Shown: piece by piece, positions 54,644-62,223 of the stretch
Layout: every line of letters begins with the position of its first letter
Position numbering within the stretch: position 1 is the stretch's first letter
NCBI GenBank assembly: GCA_905478325.1
Contig: CAJQIB010000004.1
Location: 111,429-175,428 of the forward strand
Direction of reading: 5' to 3'
Origin: an uncultured Flavobacteriales bacterium
GTDB taxonomy: Bacteria; Bacteroidota; Bacteroidia; Flavobacteriales_D; Sanyastnellaceae
Length of the DNA stretch: 64,000 nucleotides
The notes under the pieces: generated by a model
The model's database searches: none
What the model was told of the DNA's origin: nothing
The model's input: the letters and a program-made list of their open reading frames with translations, nothing else
Position numbers and translations under genes: made by a program

Positions 54644-55516
54644 GTGCGCTTGTTCGATTCCCAGCGTCCAATTTATATAGCTGTTTTTGGGTTGTTATGC
54701 GCCATAGGCTGCATTGACTCATGGGAGGGACCCCCTCACTTTTTACATGTTGCTTCCATGGAAGTGACCACCGAAGAAGATCAAGGCACGGATTCACACC
54801 GAATCGAGGAGGTATGGGTGTACACGGAAACGGATGTTTTGGGAGCGTTTCCTCTGCCAGCTGACATTCCTCTTTCACCGGAACAGTTGGGCTCACAAGC
54901 CACGATTACATTGCTAGCTGGCATTCGTGCCAACGCGGTGTCAGCTTCACGCCAACCGTATCCATTTTATGAAGCCCTGCCAACCACACTTCAATTGGAG
55001 TATGGAGGAAGAGACACGCTGGATTTGACAGTGGGGTATATCGAAGAAACGCAGGTCATCTTGGCCGAAGATTTTGAAAGCGCCAATCGATTTGAAATGG
55101 CCTCTACGAGCACAGCGGAAGTGGTGCGAACGGAAGAGACAGAATGGGTTTTTGAAGGCGTAGGAAGTGGTTATGTTGAGCTTTCAGCGGATGCGCAGGT
55201 GCTCATTGCTTCTACCAATGAACAGCAATACGACCTGTCCTCGACAGGTCCAGTTTGGCTTGAGATGAATTACCGTTGTTCGCAGCAATTTGCCGTTGGA
55301 TTGGCGGCTGCGAATGCAGTCAATTCCAGTCGGATTCCCATCTTGGTTTTAAATCCAACCGAGGGTGCTTGGAAGAAAATCTACTTGGATTTGGGCCCTG
55401 TCATCCGAACGACGCCTGATGCGTCTCATTATGAAATAATCTTAGAGGCTTATTATGACAACTCTCAAGACGTCACGACCGTCGCAATAGACAACTTTAA
55501 ATTGCTGCGTTACTGA
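54644..55516 (+). CDS. Putative lipoprotein of unknown function, linked to exopolysaccharide transferase
   Basis: A 290-residue protein. After MRLFDSQRPIYIAVFGLLCA the segment AIGC-IDSW resembles a lipoprotein cleavage site, although the residue at -4 is Cys and the box is not ideal. The mature part is beta-rich, with LAEDFESANRFE near residue 140 starting a jelly-roll-like half. No family was recognised. The GTG start was chosen from the promoter position. The stop shares one base with the ATG of the sugar transferase (TGATG), so the two are translated together; a role in polysaccharide assembly or export is inferred only from this. Confidence 0.7.
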   Translation: MRLFDSQRPIYIAVFGLLCAIGCIDSWEGPPHFLHVASMEVTTEEDQGTDSHRIEEVWVYTETDVLGAFPLPADIPLSPEQLGSQATITLLAGIRANAVSASRQPYPFYEALPTTLQLEYGGRDTLDLTVGYIEETQVILAEDFESANRFEMASTSTAEVVRTEETEWVFEGVGSGYVELSADAQVLIASTNEQQYDLSSTGPVWLEMNYRCSQQFAVGLAAANAVNSSRIPILVLNPTEGAWKKIYLDLGPVIRTTPDASHYEIILEAYYDNSQDVTTVAIDNFKLLRY

Positions 55517-56928
55517 TGAAGAAACGCTTCCTCATTTCAGCGTATGTTGTTTCTGATTGGTTGACAGGAGCTGCTTCCTGGACCATCTTATTTGTTTACC
55601 GCAAAGTGCGTTTGGAATCTGCCGTTGAAACGACTTCGTGGGATTCGCTTGATGATTTCCGTTACCTGCTGGGCCTTTTTGTCATTCCCTTGTTCTGGAT
55701 CTTCATTCATGCTTTGGCAGGCATGTATCTCCGACCCTTAAAACGGCACCGAATTTTGGAAATTGGCCAAGTCACTTGGACCTCTTTGCTGGGCGGTTTG
55801 GTTCTTTTCTTTGGCTTATTGTTGGACGATGCGATCTCCAGTTATCAGCAGTACTACGCTTCCTTGAGCGTGCTGATATTGAGCCATTTATCGTTGACAA
55901 TTATCGGTCGATTGTGGATTACGACGCGGACCGTAAAGCGCATTCATTCAGGCCAATGGAATTTCCCCACCTTGGTCATTGGAGGGAACGAGCGCGCTGT
56001 GCGCATGGTAGAAGAAATCCGTTCCCTTCGCAAGGATCCGGGGTACCGATTCGAGGGCTTTATCCAGGTCAACGGGGCCGATACCCAGTTGGTTGGAATC
56101 ATGCCCAACCTCGGTAAAATCAAGGACATCGAACAGGTCATTGCTTCGCATCAAATTGAGGAGGTCATCATCGCCATTGGTTCGAGTGATCACGAGGCGC
56201 TCGAGCAAATTCTCAATGCTTTGGAAGGGCTGAACACAGAGATTCGAATCATCCCGGATATTTATGACATTTTGAGTGGATCCGTCCGCATGTCAAGTAT
56301 TTATGGAGCGCCGCTGATTGAGATTGATCGCCAAATTATTCCGCAGTGGCAGCTGTCGATTAAACGCCTCATGGACTGGGTGGTGAGCATCATAGCATTG
56401 GTATTGCTCTTCCCTGTCTTCTTGGTAATTGCTCTTTTGGTATCGACCACATCAAAGGGCCCCGTCTTCTACTTGCAAGAGCGCATCGGAAGGCATGGCT
56501 CTCCCTTTAAGATCATCAAATTCAGGACGATGTTTGTCGATGCTGAAAGTTCTGGGCCTCAGTTGAGTCGAAATGACGACCCGCGCATTACGCCGGTAGG
56601 CCGTTTTTTGCGGAAGTCGCGTCTGGATGAATTCCCCCAATTTATCAATGTGATTCAAGGTGATATGGCGCTGGTTGGCCCTCGACCTGAACGCGCCCAT
56701 TTCATTGAACAGATCATGGAGCGCGCGCCGCACTATCGTCATCTGCAGAAAGTTCGGCCGGGCATTACTTCATGGGGGCAAGTGAAATACGGCTATGCAG
56801 AGAACGTGGATGAGATGGTTCAGCGTTTGCGATTTGACCTTATTTACATCGAAAATATGAGCATTGCGTTGGATATTAAAATACTATTTTATACGGTATT
56901 GACGGTCCTTCGTGGAAGTGGTAAATAA
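55516..56928 (+). CDS. Polyprenyl glycosylphosphotransferase (WbaP-type sugar transferase)
   Basis: Starts exopolysaccharide or O-antigen synthesis by moving a sugar-1-phosphate onto undecaprenyl phosphate at the inner membrane. The 470-residue protein has four N-terminal transmembrane helices, a CoA-binding-like Rossmann domain (TLVIGGNERAVRMVEEI, about residue 155), a further helix near residue 290 and the C-terminal bacterial sugar transferase domain with FKIIKFRTMFVDAE, SRLDEFPQFINVIQGDMALV and VRPGITSWGQV. The sugar (often glucose or galactose) cannot be told. No other glycosyltransferases are adjacent, so the rest of the pathway lies elsewhere. Confidence 0.94.
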   Translation: MKKRFLISAYVVSDWLTGAASWTILFVYRKVRLESAVETTSWDSLDDFRYLLGLFVIPLFWIFIHALAGMYLRPLKRHRILEIGQVTWTSLLGGLVLFFGLLLDDAISSYQQYYASLSVLILSHLSLTIIGRLWITTRTVKRIHSGQWNFPTLVIGGNERAVRMVEEIRSLRKDPGYRFEGFIQVNGADTQLVGIMPNLGKIKDIEQVIASHQIEEVIIAIGSSDHEALEQILNALEGLNTEIRIIPDIYDILSGSVRMSSIYGAPLIEIDRQIIPQWQLSIKRLMDWVVSIIALVLLFPVFLVIALLVSTTSKGPVFYLQERIGRHGSPFKIIKFRTMFVDAESSGPQLSRNDDPRITPVGRFLRKSRLDEFPQFINVIQGDMALVGPRPERAHFIEQIMERAPHYRHLQKVRPGITSWGQVKYGYAENVDEMVQRLRFDLIYIENMSIALDIKILFYTVLTVLRGSGK

Positions 56929-56967
56929 TCTCGTCTTTACTTAATTGTATTTGAGCGATATTTACCC

Positions 56968-58110
56968 ATGCGTCGTTTTGTGTCTTCACGCGGTATGATC
57001 CCTGCCTTTATGGGGCTCATTGTGCTGCACCTGTGCACTGCCTTGCTTGCGCAGGAATCGGTGCAGCCAACGACGAGTATGCAACGAGCTCACGAGCTCA
57101 TGATGGACAACATGAGTTATTTTTTAGACGGTGCTGTCGATGTGGATATCGAAGCGGGAGAAGTGAATTGGAATATGACGAGCCGTCAAGTTTTGACGCA
57201 AATGGAGCGCATCGTCCGGGACATTCATGGACTTCAATCCTTAGACTACCTCACCTCTTTTCGTAATTTCTCTTCTGAAGTCGAAGAATTGATTGAACGG
57301 GTAGACGGCTTGTCACATCGTGATTTACGTCGTTGGAGAATGGCTGCGGGACTTTCAGAATCCCAGGAGTGGTATGTGATGGTGCAAAGTGCTTTGGATG
57401 AATTGAAGATGCAGATCGCGATGGAATTGAATGTGCATTACAACGCCCAATTGAAGGAGGCGTTGGATGAGGCCATTCGCTTGCAAAATGAAGTTGGATT
57501 GGAAATTGTTGAATCTGCCGATTGGGATCCCCAATCGTTGTTGCCCCCATTGGATTGGACTGCTTCTGAGATAACCCAATCGGAACTTTCTTCAGTTGAT
57601 CAATCGGAGTGGATTGCCTCTCGAACGAATGACGCGTCTGGATTGGATGATTGGCTCCAACGTATTTTGAACCTTCTGGAATCGCAAGATCAACGACTAA
57701 GACGGCTGGAAGGCGAGGTTGTTGACCCTCAAGGTTCACGGGGTCAATTGCTTTCGCTTGCTACGGATCCTTCTTTGGCGCATTTGCACATGCCCGAATC
57801 CCTCGATGTGGGTTTTCTTGTGGGCTCTTCGATCCTGGGCTTGAATGCGAAAATGCAACTCCATGAAATCATGGAATTGATGGGGAGGTATCCACAAATT
57901 CGAGTGGTATGCACCGGCCATGCTGATGCGACAGGTGAGCGCAATCAGAACTTGTTGTTGTCCAAGCAACGTGCCCAGCGGGTTCAGGCTTATCTTCTAG
58001 AGTCCGGGGTAGGCAGTGATCGAGTTCTCCTCAATTATTTTGGTGAAGAAAGGGAACGACGCGCAGGCTCTCAAGATCGACGTGTGGAGGTTGCTTTTTA
58101 TTTGAGGTAA
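56968..58110 (+). CDS. OmpA-family outer membrane / peptidoglycan-binding protein
   Basis: A 380-residue exported protein. The signal peptide ends CTALLAQ. The middle (residues 40-250) is helical and acidic with possible coiled coil, and no beta-barrel was seen. The last 110 residues are an OmpA-like domain: VVCTGHADATGERNQNLLLS and SKQRAQRVQAYLLESGVGSD carry the conserved peptidoglycan-binding Asp and Arg. It starts 39 bp after the sugar transferase on the same strand and may anchor an envelope complex to the cell wall. Its link to polysaccharide export is an inference from position. Confidence 0.85.
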   Translation: MRRFVSSRGMIPAFMGLIVLHLCTALLAQESVQPTTSMQRAHELMMDNMSYFLDGAVDVDIEAGEVNWNMTSRQVLTQMERIVRDIHGLQSLDYLTSFRNFSSEVEELIERVDGLSHRDLRRWRMAAGLSESQEWYVMVQSALDELKMQIAMELNVHYNAQLKEALDEAIRLQNEVGLEIVESADWDPQSLLPPLDWTASEITQSELSSVDQSEWIASRTNDASGLDDWLQRILNLLESQDQRLRRLEGEVVDPQGSRGQLLSLATDPSLAHLHMPESLDVGFLVGSSILGLNAKMQLHEIMELMGRYPQIRVVCTGHADATGERNQNLLLSKQRAQRVQAYLLESGVGSDRVLLNYFGEERERRAGSQDRRVEVAFYLR

Positions 58111-58155
58111 AAATGGAGGCCTTCCTTTGCGACCTTTGCATGCAATCTCGCACGG

Positions 58156-58773
58156 ATGAAAATAATATGTATCGGACGTAATTACGCGGATCACGCGACT
58201 GAACTGGGGAATTCGATCCCTACAGAGCCGCTGTTTTTTTTAAAACCTGACAGCGCCATTTTAGCACATCGTCATCCGTTCTATTTGCCTGATTGGTCTG
58301 AGGAGATTCATTATGAGGTGGAGTTGCTGGTCCGAATTAGCAAGCTTGGAAAGTCCATTGCGCCCGAATTCGCACATCGATATTACGATGCCATTTCATT
58401 GGGCATTGACTTTACAGCGCGTGATATACAAGCGGAGGTCAAGGCAAAGGGGCATCCTTGGGAAAAAGCCAAGGCCTTTGATGGCTCAGCTGTGATCAGT
58501 CGAGAATGGTTGCCTTTGGATTCGAATCAAAAAGGTCTGCAAAACAAGCATTTCCGGTTGGAGCGAAACGGTGAGGTTGTCCAGCAAGGACAGAGCAAGG
58601 ATATGCTATTCGACATCGATCAACTGATCGCCTATGTTTCGAAATTCATGACGTTGAAATTGGGCGATGTTATTTTTACGGGCACTCCTTCTGGCGTTGG
58701 TCCCGTGAAGCCTGGTGATAATTTAGAAGGCTTTCTGGAGGACCGTTCAATGTTTCGTGTCCCCATTCGCTGA
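58156..58773 (+). CDS. Fumarylacetoacetate hydrolase (FAH) family protein
   Basis: A 205-residue compact FAH-fold enzyme of the YcgM/FAHD1 kind, cytoplasmic. It starts KIICIGRNYADHATELGN. Metal ligands are visible in IHYEVELLVRI (two Glu, near residues 55-60) and GIDFTARDIQ (Asp). Small members act as acylpyruvate hydrolases or oxaloacetate decarboxylases; which applies is unknown. GACCTTTG, one base from the -7 consensus, lies at 58131-58138. aroK follows 8 bp downstream and is probably co-transcribed. Confidence 0.88.
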   Translation: MKIICIGRNYADHATELGNSIPTEPLFFLKPDSAILAHRHPFYLPDWSEEIHYEVELLVRISKLGKSIAPEFAHRYYDAISLGIDFTARDIQAEVKAKGHPWEKAKAFDGSAVISREWLPLDSNQKGLQNKHFRLERNGEVVQQGQSKDMLFDIDQLIAYVSKFMTLKLGDVIFTGTPSGVGPVKPGDNLEGFLEDRSMFRVPIR

Positions 58774-58781
58774 TCAGCACG

Positions 58782-59285
58782 ATGCGCATTTTTTTTATCG
58801 GATACATGGGCGCTGGCAAGAGCCACACAGCAAAACAGCTCGAAGAAGCTACGGGACGAAAGTGCATTGACTTGGACGTTGCGATTGAAGAGCAGATGGG
58901 CCTCAGTATTGAAGCGGCGTTCGCGCAGCGAGGAGAGGTGTTTTTCCGAAATCAAGAAGCACTCGTTTTGGACAAAGTCCTCAGTGATTCAACGATTGAA
59001 ATTGTAGCGTGTGGTGGTGGCGCTTCATGTGCGGAAGGAGCGGGTGCTCTTTTGGCAGGAGCGGGTCTTGTGGTGCATTTGGACCCCCCGTTCGAGGTTC
59101 TGATCCCCCGATTGCTATCGAACCCGAATAGGCCGCTTCTGATGCGATCGGGAGCTATGCTAACCGAACTTGAGATCAAAGCCCATTGGGAGGGCAGGAA
59201 GTCTTGCTATGCATTTGCTCATGAGCGTTTGGTCCATCCCGCATCCCATCGCGATATCCAACGCTGGAAGGCTCTCTTCGACTAA
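58782..59285 (+). CDS. aroK: Shikimate kinase
   Basis: Phosphorylates shikimate at the 3-position. The 167-residue protein starts MRIFFIGYMGAGKSHTAKQL with the P-loop, then DLDVAIE (shikimate-binding Asp), CGGGAS near residue 68 and the lid with NRPLL. It works with the DAHP synthase fusion and aroQ in this window, though the genes are not adjacent. Its end faces the PyrR-like gene with a 2-bp gap. Confidence 0.95.
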   Translation: MRIFFIGYMGAGKSHTAKQLEEATGRKCIDLDVAIEEQMGLSIEAAFAQRGEVFFRNQEALVLDKVLSDSTIEIVACGGGASCAEGAGALLAGAGLVVHLDPPFEVLIPRLLSNPNRPLLMRSGAMLTELEIKAHWEGRKSCYAFAHERLVHPASHRDIQRWKALFD

Positions 59286-59287
59286 GG

Positions 59288-59800
59288 TCAGTCCATTAAA
59301 TCTGCGGTGTCCCGGTCAGAGGGGGTGGCGTGAATCTCAATGGCAATGTGTTCCTTGAGGTTGGTGCTCAATGACAATCCACAAAAGTCCGCCCTCACGG
59401 GGAATTGTCGGTGAATCCGATCGGTCATGACCGCTGTTGCGATGCGTTTGGGCCCCGCACTGAGCAAATGATTGACGCCATAGATGAGCGTCTTTCCGCT
59501 GTTTAGTACGTCATCAACGAGGACGACGTGTTGGTCCTTGAAGGTCATGAGATCAACGCTACACGTGATGGGTACACTCAAGGGATTGGCTTTGTGAAGG
59601 TGCACTGTCGCCGTGTGCAGCGGCATGTCACAAATGGACTTTAAGATAAGCGCAAGTCGCTGTCCCATGATCTCACCATTGCCAGCAATGCTAACAACAT
59701 GAAGCGAAGGCGCCGTTAAAAATTCTTCAGCAATCTGTCGCGCAATGCGCTGCAGCTTGCGTTCGATCTGGTTGGCGTTTAAAATTTGAGTGCTTGCCAT
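59288..59800 (-). CDS. PyrR-like phosphoribosyltransferase
   Basis: A 170-residue type I phosphoribosyltransferase-fold protein. The PRPP motif is HVVLVDDVLNSGKTLIYG near residue 88. The size and the VVLVDDV...GKT pattern resemble PyrR (uracil phosphoribosyltransferase and, in Firmicutes, RNA-binding regulator of pyr genes), but the glycine-rich start IAGNGEIMGQRLA departs from it. RNA-binding ability is not implied. The ATG at 59800 was chosen because the frame upstream of it overlaps rlmD. It lies 4 bp after rlmD in one operon. Confidence 0.75.
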   Translation of the reverse strand: MASTQILNANQIERKLQRIARQIAEEFLTAPSLHVVSIAGNGEIMGQRLALILKSICDMPLHTATVHLHKANPLSVPITCSVDLMTFKDQHVVLVDDVLNSGKTLIYGVNHLLSAGPKRIATAVMTDRIHRQFPVRADFCGLSLSTNLKEHIAIEIHATPSDRDTADLMD

Positions 59801-59804
59801 GAGT

Positions 59805-61304
59805 TCAGTTGGGAGTGATGCTCTGAAAGTCGGATCTAGCGGTCTTTTCAAATACAGCGACAGCTTCCACATGCGAGGTATGCGGAAATTGATCGACAAA
59901 CTTCAAAGACGTCATTGTATAGCCAAATTCACGCAACGTATTCACATCGCGTGCTTGCGTGGCAGGGTTGCAGGAAACATAAACCATTTTGGGAGCACCC
60001 AACCGGATCACCTTTCTCAACGTCTTGGGTGAAATTCCGTTGCGAGGCGGGTCCAACACAATGGTTCGGATGCGGCCGACGTACTCCGGGAACTCCAAGA
60101 GGAATTTGCCAACATCTGCCGCATGAAATTGAACGCCAGTTGTTCCGTTTTTTTCGGCACTTATTTTCGCGTTTTCGATCGCATCGGCCACAATGTCGAC
60201 GCCGATTACCTTCATTCCGGTATGCCGAACAAGGAGCTGTGCAATGGTTCCTGTACCGCAGAATAAATCCATGACAACGTCTTGTTTCGCTTGCGTTGCC
60301 GTTCCAAGATGGAGGGTGTCATTGGCGGGGTCAATCGCAGCGATGACTTCAGCATACAAACGTTCCGCACACGATGGATTTGTTTGGAAAAAGCTTGACA
60401 TGCTGATATCAAACTTCAAACCGTGCATGGATTCGGTAATGATGCTCTTTCCAAAAATCAGTTCACTACTTCCTTCCCGAGACTCAACGCGCTCTCCAGT
60501 ACTATCGTTTACAGTGTGCAAAATCCCCGCAATTCGATTCCCAAACAGCTCGTGCATTTTATCGATGAAGGCCTCTCTCGAAAACTCTTTGATGCCGGTG
60601 GAGCTGGTCACCAGATTGAACAACAAGGTGTCGTCAGCGATGCTCTTTCGAACGACCAAAAAACGAAAAAAACCAACGCGCTGCGGTGGATGCCAAGGAG
60701 GGAGGCCGGTCGCTTCGAACCAGTCGCGTAAGAGGTGAAGTTGGTTTTCAACCGCCTCATCAAATAATCCGGAGTCTCCGTCAAGGTTTTCCACTGCCCA
60801 CCACGTTCCGCGTCTTTTGAACCCGAGACCGAAACCGTCAATTTTTTCTCCGCTTTCAGGGTCATGAAGGATGGCTGAAAAGCTATACTCCATTTTATTC
60901 CTGTAGTGCCAGTGTTTGGGAGAATCCACAAATCCACGGTAAACCGACTGGACATCCTCTACTGCTCCGATGCGACGATAGAGGTCCAAAGCGGTGTCTT
61001 CTTTGAGCTTTTTCTGCAGTGCAATGGGGACGTGCGTGTACGGTGCGCCTGAAATGTCTTGAAAACCCGGTTCGATTTCCTCAGGGGCTCGCTCGAGAAC
61101 CTCTTCTAAGCGGCACTCGGCATGTTTCGATTTGCACTTGACCACCCGACAACGGACCAATTGTCCTGGGAAGGTGTTTTGGACAAAGATGACGAAAGGT
61201 CCCTTTTCCGTGGGTATGCGCGCAATACCCTGTCCCCCAAAGGCGATGTCTTCTATCCGCAATTCCAGCGGATCGTTCTTTTTGAATCTTCGTTCACGTC
61301 CCAC
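59805..61304 (-). CDS. rlmD: RlmD/TrmA-family RNA (uracil-5-)-methyltransferase
   Basis: Methylates a uracil of RNA at C5, in the RlmD case U1939 of 23S rRNA. The 499-residue protein has an N-terminal TRAM domain (ELRIEDIAFGGQGIARI), a middle region with HYRNKMEYSFS and the SAM-binding domain with MDLFCGTGTIAQLL. The catalytic Cys is in VYVSCNPATQARD and the general base Glu in SHVEAVAVF. The four Cys that hold a 4Fe-4S cluster in E. coli RlmD are missing (DISGAPYTHVPI stands where a CxxC motif is expected). Start GTG 61304 chosen because a -7 element ends 5 bases before it; the longer frame to ATG 61346 crosses the divergent promoter region. Confidence 0.88.
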   Translation of the reverse strand: MGRERRFKKNDPLELRIEDIAFGGQGIARIPTEKGPFVIFVQNTFPGQLVRCRVVKCKSKHAECRLEEVLERAPEEIEPGFQDISGAPYTHVPIALQKKLKEDTALDLYRRIGAVEDVQSVYRGFVDSPKHWHYRNKMEYSFSAILHDPESGEKIDGFGLGFKRRGTWWAVENLDGDSGLFDEAVENQLHLLRDWFEATGLPPWHPPQRVGFFRFLVVRKSIADDTLLFNLVTSSTGIKEFSREAFIDKMHELFGNRIAGILHTVNDSTGERVESREGSSELIFGKSIITESMHGLKFDISMSSFFQTNPSCAERLYAEVIAAIDPANDTLHLGTATQAKQDVVMDLFCGTGTIAQLLVRHTGMKVIGVDIVADAIENAKISAEKNGTTGVQFHAADVGKFLLEFPEYVGRIRTIVLDPPRNGISPKTLRKVIRLGAPKMVYVSCNPATQARDVNTLREFGYTMTSLKFVDQFPHTSHVEAVAVFEKTARSDFQSITPN

Positions 61305-61309
61305 GATTG

Positions 61310-61317
61310 CAAATGTA
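61310..61317 (-). promoter_or_regulatory. -7 element for rlmD, leaderless GTG
   Basis: Minus strand TACATTTG, perfect, then 5 bases, then GTG at 61304. Confidence 0.6.
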
Positions 61318-61332
61318 GTCCTCGACACGCGG

Positions 61333-61340
61333 TATCTTGC
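61333..61340 (+). promoter_or_regulatory. Variant -7 element for the secreted nuclease/phosphatase
   Basis: TATCTTGC, then 4 bases, then the ATG at 61345. It stands back to back with the rlmD element, 15 bases away. Confidence 0.5.
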
Positions 61341-61344
61341 GCTC

Positions 61345-62223
61345 ATGCTAAAATCAGCAGGAACTTTTTCATTCGTCCTCCGGTATGCCCCACTGATTGG
61401 ATTTTGGCTCTTGGGTACAACGGTTTCCGCTCAGCTCTACCAGGAACTGAGTGTGGGGACATTCAATATCCGCTATGCCAACCCGGATGATACCCTGACG
61501 TGGGAAGACCGTCAGGATGAGGTGGCCGATGCAGTCCGTTACTTTAATGTCATTGGACTTCAAGAAGTACTGCCGCAACAAATGCAGGATTTGATTGATC
61601 GGATGCCACGCCATGGGCATTTTGGAGAAGGCCGAGATCGTCACGGTGGAGGCGAGGCCTGTCCCGTGTTTTGGAATCAAAAGCGGTTTGATTTTTTACA
61701 TGGAGAAGTGCGCTGGTTGTCTGAGACACCACTGAAACCAGGTAGCCTTGGCCCTGGAGCGGATTTGCCGCGCATTGTGACCATTGTATTGCTCTATGAT
61801 CATTTGTCTGATCGGACCATTCGCGTCTTGAATACCCACTGGTCTCATGTTAGCGAGGAGGCTCGCTTGACTGCGAGCAGCATCTTGGCAGGATGGACCG
61901 GTTGGGCAGGTGCTGCTGACCTGACGGTGGTCTGTGGAGACTTCAATGCTGAACCTGAATCCCTTCCCATCACAAAGTTACTTGCTTCTTCAGCGTTAGA
62001 AGACACCTATGAAACGGCCAATTTTCGATGCCGAAAAAGCTTTGGTACCTATGCCACGTTTTATCCTATAAATGTCAACGGAGCGCCTAGAATTGATGCG
62101 ATATTTTACCGAGGGGATGCCATCGTGGATTGGGTTTGTGCAGATGAATACATCAAATACGGAGTGTACATTTCAGATCACCTTCCCTATCATGCGGTCT
62201 TTAAAATCCCATTAAATCCATGA
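61345..62223 (+). CDS. Secreted endonuclease/exonuclease/phosphatase family protein
   Basis: A 292-residue exported metal-dependent phosphoesterase. The signal peptide ends LLGTTVSAQ. Family motifs are GTFNIRYANPDD, IGLQEVLPQQM (metal-binding Glu), NTHWSHVSEEAR (catalytic His region), CGDFNAEPES (Asp, Asn) and ISDHLPYHAVF (Asp-His pair) at the end. Substrates in this family range from DNA to phospholipids and sugar phosphates. The start at 61345 was chosen because it gives a clean signal peptide. It overlaps the SLC13 transporter by 4 bp, so release and uptake of a nutrient may be linked, which is an inference. Confidence 0.9.
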   Translation: MLKSAGTFSFVLRYAPLIGFWLLGTTVSAQLYQELSVGTFNIRYANPDDTLTWEDRQDEVADAVRYFNVIGLQEVLPQQMQDLIDRMPRHGHFGEGRDRHGGGEACPVFWNQKRFDFLHGEVRWLSETPLKPGSLGPGADLPRIVTIVLLYDHLSDRTIRVLNTHWSHVSEEARLTASSILAGWTGWAGAADLTVVCGDFNAEPESLPITKLLASSALEDTYETANFRCRKSFGTYATFYPINVNGAPRIDAIFYRGDAIVDWVCADEYIKYGVYISDHLPYHAVFKIPLNP

